From positions 52,594,001 to 52,658,000 of the forward strand of contig JADMNL010000028.1 in assembly GCA_016271365.2 (NCBI GenBank): DNA of 64,000 bases. The letters are read 5' to 3'. The first letter of the stretch is position 1. Each line of letters starts with the position of its first letter. The notes below the pieces were generated by a model that saw only the letters and a list, made by a program, of their open reading frames with translations, did not search any database and was not told where the DNA came from. Position numbers and translations under genes: made by a program. Positions 45,612 through 55,621 of this stretch are shown piece by piece. This stretch comes from Neoceratodus forsteri. Taxonomy: Eukaryota; Chordata; Ceratodontiformes; Ceratodontidae.

Positions 45612-46537
45612 AATAAATGGCTTAACTGACATGTTTTTGCAGTGACCTTAGCTAGTCCATGCGGACATCAGATGGAAAGCACTACAGTCCATAAAATAAA
45701 AGGGGACTATCACCCCAGATATTGCAAAAATACTGAATTCTTTGTCACCAGTTCAATTGTCACAGATAATTAGGAGGGATTTCACTGTGCTGGCTCCATC
45801 TATCCTTACACAGTGCCACCGCTTGCAGCCGCTGTTCTATTGCCTCATCAAGCCACCCTGCACATTAGGATTTCAGCTGTGTGAAAGTTCTATAGATGTA
45901 TCCCATCAACAAGATTTGTTTAAGTGATGCCATGTGTCATAATCAGTCACATTTTCTTGCATTTATAAACTGGCAAGAAAAGATCAACAGATTTTAGTGG
46001 TCGAGAGAAGTCATCTGACTCTGCATTAAATCTTTATAAATGCAGGGTCCGGTGCTGAATCTCATTTTCCTCTCCCCCACCCCCAAAAAGAAATCTGCTG
46101 GGATACGATACGTTACCTTACTTAATCCCCCACCCCAGTTAGGGTTTAACTGTTGCACTCCTCAACCCTCATACAGATTCTTCCAACCCCAATCTACATG
46201 GAAACGCAGTGGTGGGTCAGGGTGGGCAACAGCAGCAGGTGGAGCTGCAACTTCAGCGCAGGCAATCCCTTTGACCTTACAAGCTGGACCTGCAGTCTCA
46301 TCCCTATGCTAGGTGAATGAGAAAGTAAAACTGATTGGGAATAGAAAGGCGCAGTCAAACAGCAGGGATGGAGTTGCATTGTACAGATTTTGGCAGTTTT
46401 TAATGTATTGTAGTTTTCAGACAAAACAGACAGGGCTTTTACTGTCAATTACTGTCCTTGCTGTACACATTCCTTGCAATACAAACACACGTTCAGACAG
46501 CTGGGATGAGGCTGCACAGTACAGATATTGACAGTAT
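45612..46537. other. conserved spacer, unit C, right part
   Basis: Resumes the unit sequence at AATGGCTTAAC (compare 16456) and runs to the foldback transposon. No gene seen. Confidence 0.55.
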
Positions 46538-47500
46538 GGCCTGGATATTCAGACTGGCACTAGGCTGGGGTGCAATTGGTTGCTCCGCTTAACCGAGTTG
46601 CACTAGAGCACAAAATTAATATATTCAGAAGTGATGTGCCATGGCGCTTCCGTTCTGAATATATCACAAAATGCAGACGGCGCATATACATTGCGCTGGT
46701 GCATCCCCCTGACAGGTCTGAATACCTGGGATGGGACATGCGCTGGAGTATCAGAGTTATGCTGGGTGCAAATTCTTGATATTCAGACCAGCATGTGCAA
46801 ATGGGGCCATTTTGCATGCAAGGAGCAGATGGTGCCATTGGCATGTCATCATGGCCCCATGTTCGCGTGTTGTGCAAGGCTGGCAACTAAAATGCACCTG
46901 GCACCCTGCACAGCATGCGGTCCATGTGCCAGGTACTGAAGTAGTACCTCCTCCCCATTCCGTACCCTGATCACTGTAATTGTTGAAAGTTCCCTGGTAC
47001 TCTAGTGGTCCCCCCCTCCTACACCCGAGTTCAGTCCCCATTGTTGAAAAAATGTATTTTCCTTGGTAGTCTAGTGGGCCTCTACTCCCACCCACAGAGG
47101 ACCCCTACCTATCCTGCTCCCCACCACCAGGTCACTGGCGGGCAGAAAACCTGCCGGCACACCTCTGTGGTTGCCTGCCGAATGACGGCTTACACTATCA
47201 CCTGCAAGCTCACTGGTCCACAGTGTGGACCAATGGGTTGCACTGTGTACTGTAATAGTCATTCACAACATTGTGAATGAATGACTTCATTTACAAAGTT
47301 GTGAGTGACTATTACAGTACACACTGCAAGCTGATTGGTTCACTGTGCGGACCGTTGAGCATGCAGGTGATACTGTAAGCTGTCATTCAAGGGACAGCCA
47401 TGGAGGTGGCAGGTGGGTGTGCTGCCCACTGATGAGCTGGGGGCGTGGAGGGTAGGGGTCCTGTGTGGGTGGGAGTACCCCTGGACTACCAGAGCACTGG

Positions 47501-47690
47501 CAGGGTTTTAAATAATTGATTAGCAGTTTTTTCTTGGAACTATACTAACTGTACAGAAAGTATTTATATAGATTTTCTAGAAGTGCTGTGTTTGTTAAAC
47601 GCAGTGAGGAAAGAGCTATGAATTTTCACTGAGATTTAGCACTTTTATGAGCAAAACGCTAATCAATTTGTAGAGTTAAATAAATCCCTG
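47501..47690. mobile_element. hAT-like MITE, 190 bp
   Basis: Absent from the same place in A and B (CAGGGCACTGGGTGGG at about 18318). Ends are CAGGGTTTTAAATAA and TTAAATAAATCCCTG, with ATTGATTAGC and GCTAATCAAT inverted further in. CACTGG flanks both sides (47495-47500 and 47691-47696). An alternative reading trims one base from each end and gives 8-bp flanks with one mismatch. CAGGG termini with such flanks suggest the hAT superfamily. No coding capacity. Confidence 0.75.
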
Positions 47691-47894
47691 CACTGGGCAG
47701 GGGGGCTGTTAATTTCCAGGATCAGGGTTGCGGTGAGGGAGGGGGAACCCCAGGAAAAATATAATTTTTCAACCATGGGGATCAGACTCAGGTGTGGGAG
47801 GGAAGGGGACTACTGGACTACAGGTGAAAATATAGTTTTTCAATAATGGGGCTCAAACTCTGGTGTGGGAGGGGGGACCTTGAGACTACCAGGG

Positions 47895-48516
47895 AGAATG
47901 TAATTTTTCTTTTTTGGTTTTTTTGTTTTGTTTATCATTTTTCTTCCTTTGGCCCCTGGTCTGCCTGCCTGTATCATGTCCTGGCATCCCCTCAGGTCTT
48001 CCAGTTGCCATCTCCAGGGATCCCTGGCTCCCTTTCAGGTCCTGCAGCTAATACCCCCACGGTGGGGCAGTGGTAGGCCCCTCTTCATCCTCCACTGAGA
48101 CCGGATCTAGTGTGCCGCTGCATACCCTCGGAGCCATTGCTCCCATCAGAGATGGCCATTATGCCACCTACAACCAGTGCCAGTTTCACGTTTTCTCCCC
48201 ATGGCATGTGAGGTGAGCAATGATACCAAGGGACAGCTGCATGCACGCTACCGTGTGCACACCTTCCCGGCGTTGGCCCCAGCACATTCCCCCTGTCTGC
48301 CTTTGCTATTGCGTTGCCCTCAGCCACTGCTAGAGGCCACCAGAGCACCAGTGACAGCACCCCCCGGGGAAGGAGAGCAGTCCATCGGATACTCTATTCT
48401 TCTCCCGCCCCGATGACCCCCAACAACCCTGGCTCATTCCTGAACCTGGGTCACCGGCACAGGGTGAAGTGTGGCATCCAGTGCCTCAACTGTCAGTGCC
48501 ACTGGACTGGGTGCAA
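47895..48516 (-). mobile_element. poly(A)-tailed retroposon copy 2
   Basis: The left target-site duplication AGAATGTAATTTTTC is at 47895-47909, followed by a T-rich run (47910-47935), so the element lies on the minus strand with an A-rich 3' end. The body aligns by eye to copy 1 (7472-8030): both carry, on the minus strand, a GACCCRGGTT block then GGGAGAAGA, and a GGAAGA block before the tail. The right duplication begins at 48516 but is split by DIRS copy 2, with its remainder at 54217-54227. Units A and B show the unoccupied site (GAGAATGTAATTTTTCAATA at 18519). Confidence 0.75.
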
Positions 48517-48720
48517 GAAGAAAAAATTACTCACCTTCGTAATTGTTTTTCTTCTAATGGAGTCTTGCTATATTATGACTTCTTGCAGTTAGCCACAGCA
48601 CTTGAACTGCCCCGGAGAGGAAAGAGTTAACTCCAAAATGAATGGAGTTCTCAGCGCGAGCGCTTTACTGAAAGCTCTATCTGGCTAGTTTCAAACTGAA
48701 ACTGTCAGATCTTTACGGAG
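48517..48720 (-). repeat. DIRS copy 2 3' inverted terminal repeat
   Basis: Pairs with 54048-54200: GTCTTGCTATATTATGACTT (48562) with the complement of 54177-54203, then CTGAAAGCTCTATCTGGCTA with its complement at 54080-54100. The outer 44 bp are specific to the 3' end. Confidence 0.88.
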
Positions 48721-49061
48721 CCAAAACTCACTAAAAGTCTGTGTGGAAAGTACCCTACGCTAGCCAAATGGCTACCTACTAGTAACAAGAACTACAATAA
48801 CAACAACAACAACAACAAATATCACCCCTGACAAGCACTACTAGACCCCCTTCCCCAAAGACTCAAGTCCAGGAGGGGGGCCAACACACAAATCAATAAC
48901 AGTAGTACCTAATTTCCCCAACCCTAAAAGAAAAGAGGGGGAAAAAAACACCTATAATGGCATGACACAGTGCTTGCACTAATTTGCCCACACCCTACCC
49001 AAGTAGAAGTTCTGAGAGGGGCAGGTTGGGGGGTGGTCATAATATAGCAAGACTCCATTAG
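48721..49061 (-). other. DIRS copy 2 3' spacer with (CAA)n
   Basis: Non-coding stretch between the 3' repeat and the internal complementary region. It contains a short CAA microsatellite (48795-48818). Confidence 0.6.
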
Positions 49062-49135
49062 AAGAAAAACAATTACTAAGATGAGTCATTTTTTCTTCAA
49101 ACAACATGAAGTCTTGCTATATTATGACTTCTTGC
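49062..49135 (-). repeat. DIRS copy 2 internal complementary region
   Basis: Joins the outer edge of the 3' repeat (CTCCATTAGAAGAAAAACAA, then TTTTTTCTTC) directly to the outer edge of the 5' repeat (AAACAACATGAAGTCTTGC). This is what a circle junction would look like. Confidence 0.88.
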
Positions 49136-49174
49136 AGATTACACAGCAGTACCTCCATGGAGGAGGGCCAGAAC

Positions 49175-50590
49175 CTACTTAGGGAATAGGCTCTGAAGCA
49201 CGGCTGTGCCAAACCGAGCATCTCTCCTGGCCTGGATATCCAGGGAGTAATGCTTGGTGAAAGTGTGAACTGTTTTCCAGGTTGCAGCTTGACAGATTTC
49301 CAAAATAGGAATATCTCTAGCAGCCGCTGGAGATGCAGCCCCTGGTAGAATGGGCCCCTCAATCCTGAGGGGTTCTCTACCCAGTTTTGGTAGCAAATTG
49401 GATACAAGAGACAATCCACCTGGCAATTGTCCTCTTAGTGGCAGGTTTTCCTTTGCCGACCTCACCATAGGTAAGAAAGAGTTGGTGGGATTCGAACCTG
49501 TGACCCTTGGTGCGTTCCAGATAATAACTCAATGCCCTCTTAACATCCAAACTGTGTAATCTCCTTTCACCAGAGGAAGAGTGCTCAGTGAAAAATACTG
49601 GAAGGGAGATGGATTGGTTAAGATGGAAACCAGAACCACTTTAGGTAAAAACTTTCTGTTAGTCCTGAGGACTACTTTATCCCTGTGAAAAAAATAAAAT
49701 CATTTTCTACTGAAAGGGCTTGCAACTCACTTATGCATCTAGCAGAAGTGATGGCCACTAAAATACAGTTTTCCAAGTTAAGAACTTAAGGTCTGCGAAG
49801 ACAGGGTTCAAAAGGGGTTGCATTAACTGAGCAATGCAAACATTAAGGTCCCAGGCAGGGGCTGGGTCCCAAAAGGAGGTTAGTAGGAAGTAACCCCTTA
49901 AAAACTTGGAAAACACAGGGTGAAGAAGAAAGGGAGGAAGCTTTCCTGCTGAGATAAAAGCAGAGACAGCTGCCAAGTGGACTCTTAAAGTAGCTGGCCT
50001 GAGGACCAAAGAATTAAGATGGACCATGTAGTCCAGCAAAGTGGGCAAATCAGCAGATTCTGGGACAATATGCTTATCAGAACACCAGATGGAAAACCTT
50101 TTCCACTTGGAATTATAAGTGGCTCTAGTGGAAGGCTTCCTAGAGGCCTTTAAAATATCAAGGACACCTTGAGAAAGGTGTAAATCAGCAAATTCTAACT
50201 CTTCAAGAGCCAAGCCTTGAGGTTGAGGGATTTGAGGTTTGGATACCATACTCTCCCCTGGGCACAGGTCAGCAGATTGTGAATCCTGGGAAGGCACAGG
50301 GGAAGGTGGACTGTCAGTGATAGCAGGAGTGGGAACCAGGGTTGCCTGGCCCAGTCTGGTGCAATCAGAATCACTTTGCAAAGTTGGGATCTGATTTTTA
50401 CTAACACCTTGAAAAGAAGAGGGAAGTGGGGGGAGGCATACAGGAACTTCCCTTCCTAATCCAACAGAAGGGCATCCAGGGGGACTGAGCCCATCACTGG
50501 GGGCCTGCAGCAGAACAGTGGAAGTTGGTGGTTGTCTGGGGCTGCAAAAAGATCTATCTGAGGGGTGCCCGCCTGGCAAAGACTGTTCTC
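49175..50590 (-). pseudogene. DIRS copy 2 tyrosine recombinase
   Basis: The core-binding region (50579-49758 frame) carries LEFADLHLSQGVLDILKASR and TYNSKWKRFSIWCSDKHI. The catalytic part follows toward 49175, ending with CQAATWKTVHTFTKHYSLDI (nucleophile Tyr present) and LQSLFPK, then a stop. The His-x-x-Arg box survives as AHSTRG only in a neighbouring frame near 49345, showing a frameshift. The catalytic Arg region near 49760-49740 is also split from the rest. Confidence 0.85.
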
Positions 50591-51079
50591 AGCACTTCGG
50601 GATCTCAGGGACCATCTGTGATGGCCCTGAGAAATCCTGCTGAGGGCATCCGCTAGGACATTGTCCTTCCCTGGCAGATGAACTGCTATTAGAGAAGTGT
50701 TCAGGGAGTAGGCCAGAGACCACAACTCTCATTGCCTCGGTGCACAGGGCCGACGACCGAGTGTCCCCCTTGCTTGTTGATGTACCACATTGTTGTGGTA
50801 TTGTCTGTTCTGACCTGGACTACTTTGTTCTGGACAGATGCAGAAAAAGCTTGAAGAGCTAAAAGGACAGCTCTGAGTTCCAGCAAGTTGATGTGGAGCA
50901 GAGATTCCAGAGGGGACCACACTCCTGTGTGGAGAGGGTCAAGTGTGCTCCCACCCCAGGGGAGGAGGCATCCGTAGTGAGGGTGAGGGAGTAGGAAATA
51001 GGAATGAAGGGACCCCTGTCTTAAATTGCTCTGATCCTGCCACCACTGAAGAGCTAGGATCAGAGTTCGGGTCACAGGA
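50591..51079 (-). pseudogene. DIRS copy 2 RNase H
   Basis: The expected acidic residues are present: TTDAS (about 50970, in a shifted frame), LLELRAVLLALQAF (about 50890), and VRTDNTTTMWYINKQG (about 50815-50770). Then comes VHLPGKDNVLADALSRISQG, the best-preserved version of this tail in the window. Frameshifts fall just before the domain and after INKQG. Confidence 0.85.
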
Positions 51080-51962
51080 ACCAGTTTGGCAAGGGGGTCC
51101 CCTTGGGACCACAGGCCCTCAAATGAAACTGAATGTCTCTCATCTGAATCTTGCTCCCTGCACTACAGCTGTGGAGGCAGCCATGTGCCCTAGAAGCTGC
51201 AAAAGTGTCTTGCTGGTCGAGAGACCTGCAGGGTGAAAAGAGGAGGCCAGGGCGATCAACTTCAACCCTTTCAAAGGAGGAAGGCCCTGGCCAGCTTTGT
51301 AGTTCAATTCCGCACCTATGAAGTAAGTACCTGGACTGGTTCTAGAACTGACTTTGGTAGGTTTAGCAGGAATCCCAGGGAGGTGAGAAGCTGCTGGGTG
51401 ACTTGCAAGTGGATTTCACCTATTCTGGAGACTGTCCAGCAATAAGCCAGTCATCCAGGTAGGAAAAACAGCAACCCTTGCCTTCTTAAATGAGCCACTG
51501 CTAGACATTTTGTGAATACCCTTGGAGCAGAGGTAAGACAAGGACATTGCCCTGAACTGGTAGAGTGGCCTGAGGGCAGTTCGAACCTGAGGTACTTTCG
51601 GTGAGAAGGTCTGATTAAGACATGAAAATAAGCATCCTTGAGGTCCAGGGAGGCTAGCCAGTCCCCTGGCCTCAGTGACGGCAAAATCATTGCCAAAGTT
51701 AACATTTTGAACTTTGGTTTCAAAAGGTGTTTGTTCAAATACCTTAAGTCTAGGATGGCTGCATTTCTCCTGTCTTTTTGGTGTAATGAAGTATCTGGAG
51801 TACAGACCTTTGCCCTGTGAAAGGAGGAACCCTTTCCACTGCTTTGCACTTTAACAGGGCAGAGACCTCTCCTCCAGGGCAAGGGCCTCTAGGGGCTTAC
51901 AGGTGGAAAGTGTCTGGCCCTCATCTTTGGAAAATGTTGGAAGCTGAGAACCAGACCCTGGC
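51080..51962 (-). pseudogene. DIRS copy 2 reverse transcriptase
   Basis: Palm and finger blocks: AAILDLRYLNKHLLKPKFKM (about 51770), RPGDWLASLDLKDAYFHVLI (about 51660), LRFELPSGH and LTSAPRVFTKCLAV. The catalytic YLDDWLIAGQSP is intact but in a different frame (about 51470-51435), after a frameshift in the preceding stretch. YLDDW is the DIRS form of the YxDD box. Confidence 0.88.
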
Positions 51963-53667
51963 TTACCACTTCCAGAACCCATTTGTCGAGTTTACGGACA
52001 CCCAGTTCTGACTGAACAAGCCAATCTGCCCCCCTACTGGTACAGGAGAATGGGCCCTGGGCACCCCATCAGAGGGTACCTGCTTAGCAGATGCAGCAGA
52101 GCTGTGAGGAGTGAGGGGCGGCTTGCCTGCGCCCCGTCTGCCTCTGCCTCTGAAAAAAACCCTCTGAGCATAAGCAGAGGAAGCTTGGGATTGATAAAAA
52201 GGCCTGTGGAAAGGCCTGCCCCTACCTCTGGGCGTGTGCCTCTGTGGAGTGGCATGCCACTCCTTGGCCTGGGCACTTTTGTAGGTAGTTCTGTATTCAT
52301 CCATCTTTTTCATATAGTTCTCTGTCTGCTCCCCAAACAGAGAATTTCCTACCACAGGAAAATCCATAGCTTTTGACTGAGTGTCCTGTGACAGATTAGT
52401 GCACCTGAGCCATGCCAACCTACGGAAAGCTACAGAAGTGGCCATGACCCTAGAGGAAACATCATTAACATCAACAGCAGCATGAAATTGAACTTTAGAG
52501 GCTCAATGCTGTCAGCAGCCACCTGTTCCAATTCACTAGCCAGCTGGCCTATGGGCCTGCTTAGCTAACTGCATAACTGTATCCCATCTAGATTTCTGAT
52601 ATCTAGCTACGTAAGCCATATAATTTGCCTGCCTGAGTCCCAAAGGGGCTGCCATATACTGCTTTTTTGCCATGGCATCAAACTTCCTAGAATCTTTATC
52701 AGGAGGATGTGAAGCCAGGGGAATGTTATGCTTTCACAGGCTGCAGCCTGTACCACTCTATGTACTACACTGCTCAGAAAGGAAGTCTGTATCAGGGCCT
52801 GATAAGGCATACCTCCTGTCCATCTTTTATCGACAGGAGGCAGAGAATTTAGATTTTTAAAATTTTCATTGTTTGCTTCCTGAATGACTTATGCAAAGGA
52901 ATAGACAATCTCCTAGACTCTGGAATATCCATCATCTCAACATAATCAGCTCCTCTTGCTCATCACAGCCTCTTCTAAGGGAAGCTGGAGGTTTCAGCAA
53001 CTTTCTTATAAAAAATAAAATGAGATGGGGACTCAGACAGCATAGGGGGAGATTCCAATGGTCGGTCTGGAGAGATGTCCGGTTCAATGGGCACATCCAG
53101 ACCCTCCCAGCCACATACATACTGCTCATAATCCTCCTCCCCCTCCTGTGGTTCATAAAATTCTTCAACATCATACTCCTGAACCACTGGGACCGGACGA
53201 ACCAACCTTTTACCAGCTAGTGGTGGTTCGGATGGTCCCTGAGACAGTGACTGGACAATTTGTATGGCTTTTGCTATCTCTGCAGCAGTTGGAGAGGCAA
53301 TTTTGTACTCCAGACCTGCTGATTTTTTAGACTTTTTTACTGGGGCTGGTTCCTCAGAACCAGCTTTTCTTTTGCCCGAGGAAGTCTCGCCCTGGTCAGA
53401 GGGCACTCCCTCTGGTCCAGTGGGCACTGGACCAGGCTGGCCATCCGGGTTAGTGGACTTATTGGCCTCTCGTTCCCTGAGCCTGCCCAATATTTTTTCC
53501 AGGGTGGCTGCAGGAAAATTCTTGCAAATCTGACAGTCTGACTGGAGGTGGTCAAACCCCAGACAATAAACACATGTGGTGTGTGGGTCAGCCTTGGCAA
53601 AGGCTTCCCCACAAGCATCACAGTGTTGAAACCAGTGGGCCAGTTTTCTTTTGGGTTTCTCAGACAT
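51963..53667 (-). pseudogene. DIRS copy 2 gag-like protein
   Basis: Begins with ATG at 53667 (MSEKPKRKLAHW). A Cys/His cluster follows at residues 15-50 (CDACGEAF, CVYCLGFDHLQSDCQIC), presumably metal-binding. An acidic, Pro-rich middle contains FYEPQEGEEDYEQ. The C-terminal part (52445-51963) has LAWLRCTNLSQDTQSKAMDF, FGEQTENYMKKMDEY and an RG-rich tail (RGRGRPFH, FRGRGRRG) likely to bind nucleic acid. Frameshifts between about 52980 and 52450 break the centre. It would form the particle core. Confidence 0.82.
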
Positions 53668-54047
53668 AATGCCAGCCTAACCAAAACTTGCCTTTTAATG
53701 GCAGTGCCAGGCAAGACACCCTTATTGGTTCCTAACCGTGTCACAGTATTTGAAAAACAAATTAAAAGTTTGTTTTTAGAACCCGATAAGAACCGAGAAC
53801 CGCACTCTAAATGTCCATACAATACTATGAACATCTCTTTTAACCAAACGATCGGTTCAAAACCGAACCGATAAATATATTTTCCACACAGACTAAAGAC
53901 CTGTACTCGGGTTTACCAGATAGAGCTTTGAACGAAATGCGGTAAAATAAATACTTTTCGGTTTATTTAAACCAAAAATTACTTGTTTTAACGAGAAATG
54001 AACCGAGCTGAAGGAGAGATCTCGGAGCGACTGTTCAGTGGTGAGTA
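53668..54047 (-). other. DIRS copy 2 5' leader
   Basis: Non-coding leader between the 5' repeat and the gag ATG, rich in AACCGAACCG-type words. The corresponding leader in copy 3 (59550-59936) has similar GGTTCGG/CCGAACC words. Confidence 0.6.
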
Positions 54048-54216
54048 AAGAAATCTGACAGTTTCAGTTTGAAACTAGCCAGATAGAGCTTTCAGTAAAG
54101 CGCTCGCGCTGAGAACTCCATTCATTTTGGAGTTAACTCTTTCCTCTCCGGGGCAGTTCAAGTGCTGTGGCTAACTGCAAGAAGTCATAACATAGCAAGA
54201 CTTCATGTTGTTTGAA
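54048..54216 (-). repeat. DIRS copy 2 5' inverted terminal repeat
   Basis: Inverted match to 48560-48720. It ends at TTTGAA (54211-54216) beside the remainder of the retroposon's target duplication (TGTAATTTTTC, 54217-54227). Confidence 0.88.
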
Positions 54217-54485
54217 TGTAATTTTTCAATAACAGGAATCGGATTTGGGCGTGGGAGGGAGGACCACAAGACTACCAGGGAAACTATAATTGTTCAATAA
54301 TGGGGCTCGGTCTCAGGTGTGGGGGGGGGACCACTAGATTTCCAAGGAAAATATATTTGTTCAATAATGGGAATTGGAATCGGGTGAGGGAAGGGGGACC
54401 ACTATACTACCAGGGGAAAATATAATTGTTCAATAACAGAGATCGGACTCGGGTGTGGGAAAGGGGCCCACAAGACTACCAGGGC
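54217..54485 (+). repeat. minisatellite, unit C, portion right of DIRS copy 2
   Basis: About four units of the roughly 62-bp repeat described for unit A (TTTTTCAATAA, GTGTGGGAGG, GACTACCAGGG blocks). The rest of the array is at 47740-47909. Confidence 0.8.
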
Positions 54486-54856
54486 CTATAGTGAATGCTT
54501 GCACATGGTGTTCTGGGAGGGTAGCCACCCACGGCTGGCAGCTGCTGTGCAGCGCCTTACAATACAGAAGCCCACCTGTGGGCAGCTACCAGTAAGGCCT
54601 GTTTTTACAGGCGTAACTTTGTGCCCTGTATGCGCACATCTCTGAGATGTATCCAGCAAATTGCACACATCTCTGCTGAATATCAAGATGTGACGCATAT
54701 GAATGGGAACATACCTGGGGTTGCACCGCATACATTATCTTTGTGCCAGGGCACATCCGGAATTGCTCAGCACATTTCCCTATCTGAATATTGCCCCAGG
54801 GTGCATTTTTTGGGTTGTACCAGTGCAACTCAGTTGCTTCTTTGAATATCTAGCCC

Positions 54857-55393
54857 TATATGTGCAAATCTCAGCAAGTAAGCTGCTCAGTTCAAGTTTC
54901 AGTATGAAGCGGTCCTCGCAGACAATGGAATCCCGGCCATCCAGACTCGTGATGATCCAGACTGATCAGATGTTCTCCAGGCTGTTCAGGTAGTCAGGAT
55001 TTTACTGTTTATCTTAAAGAGACAACATCTGGGGCCTTGAGATGACTTTATAAGCAATATGTTTGCTTTTATTTGTTTCTTTAATCCCGTTTTATCAATT
55101 TATTTGTATTTTGCCAACTACTAGTAAAAAAAAAACCAAGTAAAATTTATGTATTATGATGTCAGAGTAAATTTATTGTCAAGGTCGTCAGTGTATTTTA
55201 AAGGGAAAACTGCAAACCTGCTTTCAGACTTCTGTAAAGAAATAACACTATTACCAAAATACTACATATAATAGTAATATATGACTTTTGATAACCTGTG
55301 ATCTTTTGTTATACTCTAGCAAGTGACTCCAGCCTGTCAGTGCAGCGGTTGGAATTCCACTTGCGATGCTGACGATCTGGGTTCAGGAATGGA
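54857..55393. other. conserved spacer, unit C, truncated
   Basis: Matches unit A from 19092 to about 19610 and stops at GGGTTCAGGAATGGA, where CR1 LINE 3 begins. Confidence 0.55.
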
Positions 55394-55621
55394 CATGGAA
55401 ACATTGAATGTGACAGCAGATAAGGACCAGTTGGCCCATTTCCTTCCTAACGGATAAGCTGCAGATCCTAGTTAACCAACAGCCTACTTCCTCCTACCCC
55501 CACTAGGACTGCCTTATGTCTGTCCCATGCATTCTTGAATTCCCCACTGTTTTTGACTCTATGACCTCCTCAGGAAGGCTGTTCCATATATCCACAACCC
55601 TCTCTGTGAAGAAATACTTCC

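Larger units (their letters stand above)
48517..54216 (-). mobile_element. DIRS-type retrotransposon copy 2, complete, second subfamily
   Basis: A complete 5.7 kb element in minus orientation. GAA (TTC on its own strand) is at both edges: 48517-48519 and 54214-54216. In element order: 5' inverted repeat (54216-54048), gag, RT with YLDDW, RNase H, tyrosine recombinase, internal complementary region (49135-49062), spacer, and 3' inverted repeat (48720-48517). The terminal repeats pair through the AAGCGCTCGCGCT dyad region and GAAAGAGTTAACTC. Its terminal and coding sequences are clearly divergent from copies 1 and 3. All ORFs are frameshifted. Confidence 0.95.
46538..54856. mobile_element. foldback-type DNA transposon, unit C, with nested insertions
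   Basis: Duplicate of 17361-19091. The left end is at 46538 (GGCCTGGATATTCAG) and the right end at 54856 (GAATATCTAGCCC). It is expanded by the MITE (47501-47690) and by the retroposon plus DIRS (47910-54216), both in the right arm. The core palindrome arms lie at 47245-47322. Confidence 0.6.
35843..55393. repeat. segmental tandem duplication, unit C (right end interrupted)
   Basis: The third copy. It is enlarged by a 3.3 kb foldback/satellite element, a 190-bp MITE, a 0.6 kb retroposon and a 5.7 kb DIRS; removing these leaves about the same spacing as A and B. It is cut at 55393 by CR1 LINE 3, and its remaining end is not seen again before the window ends. Confidence 0.92.
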
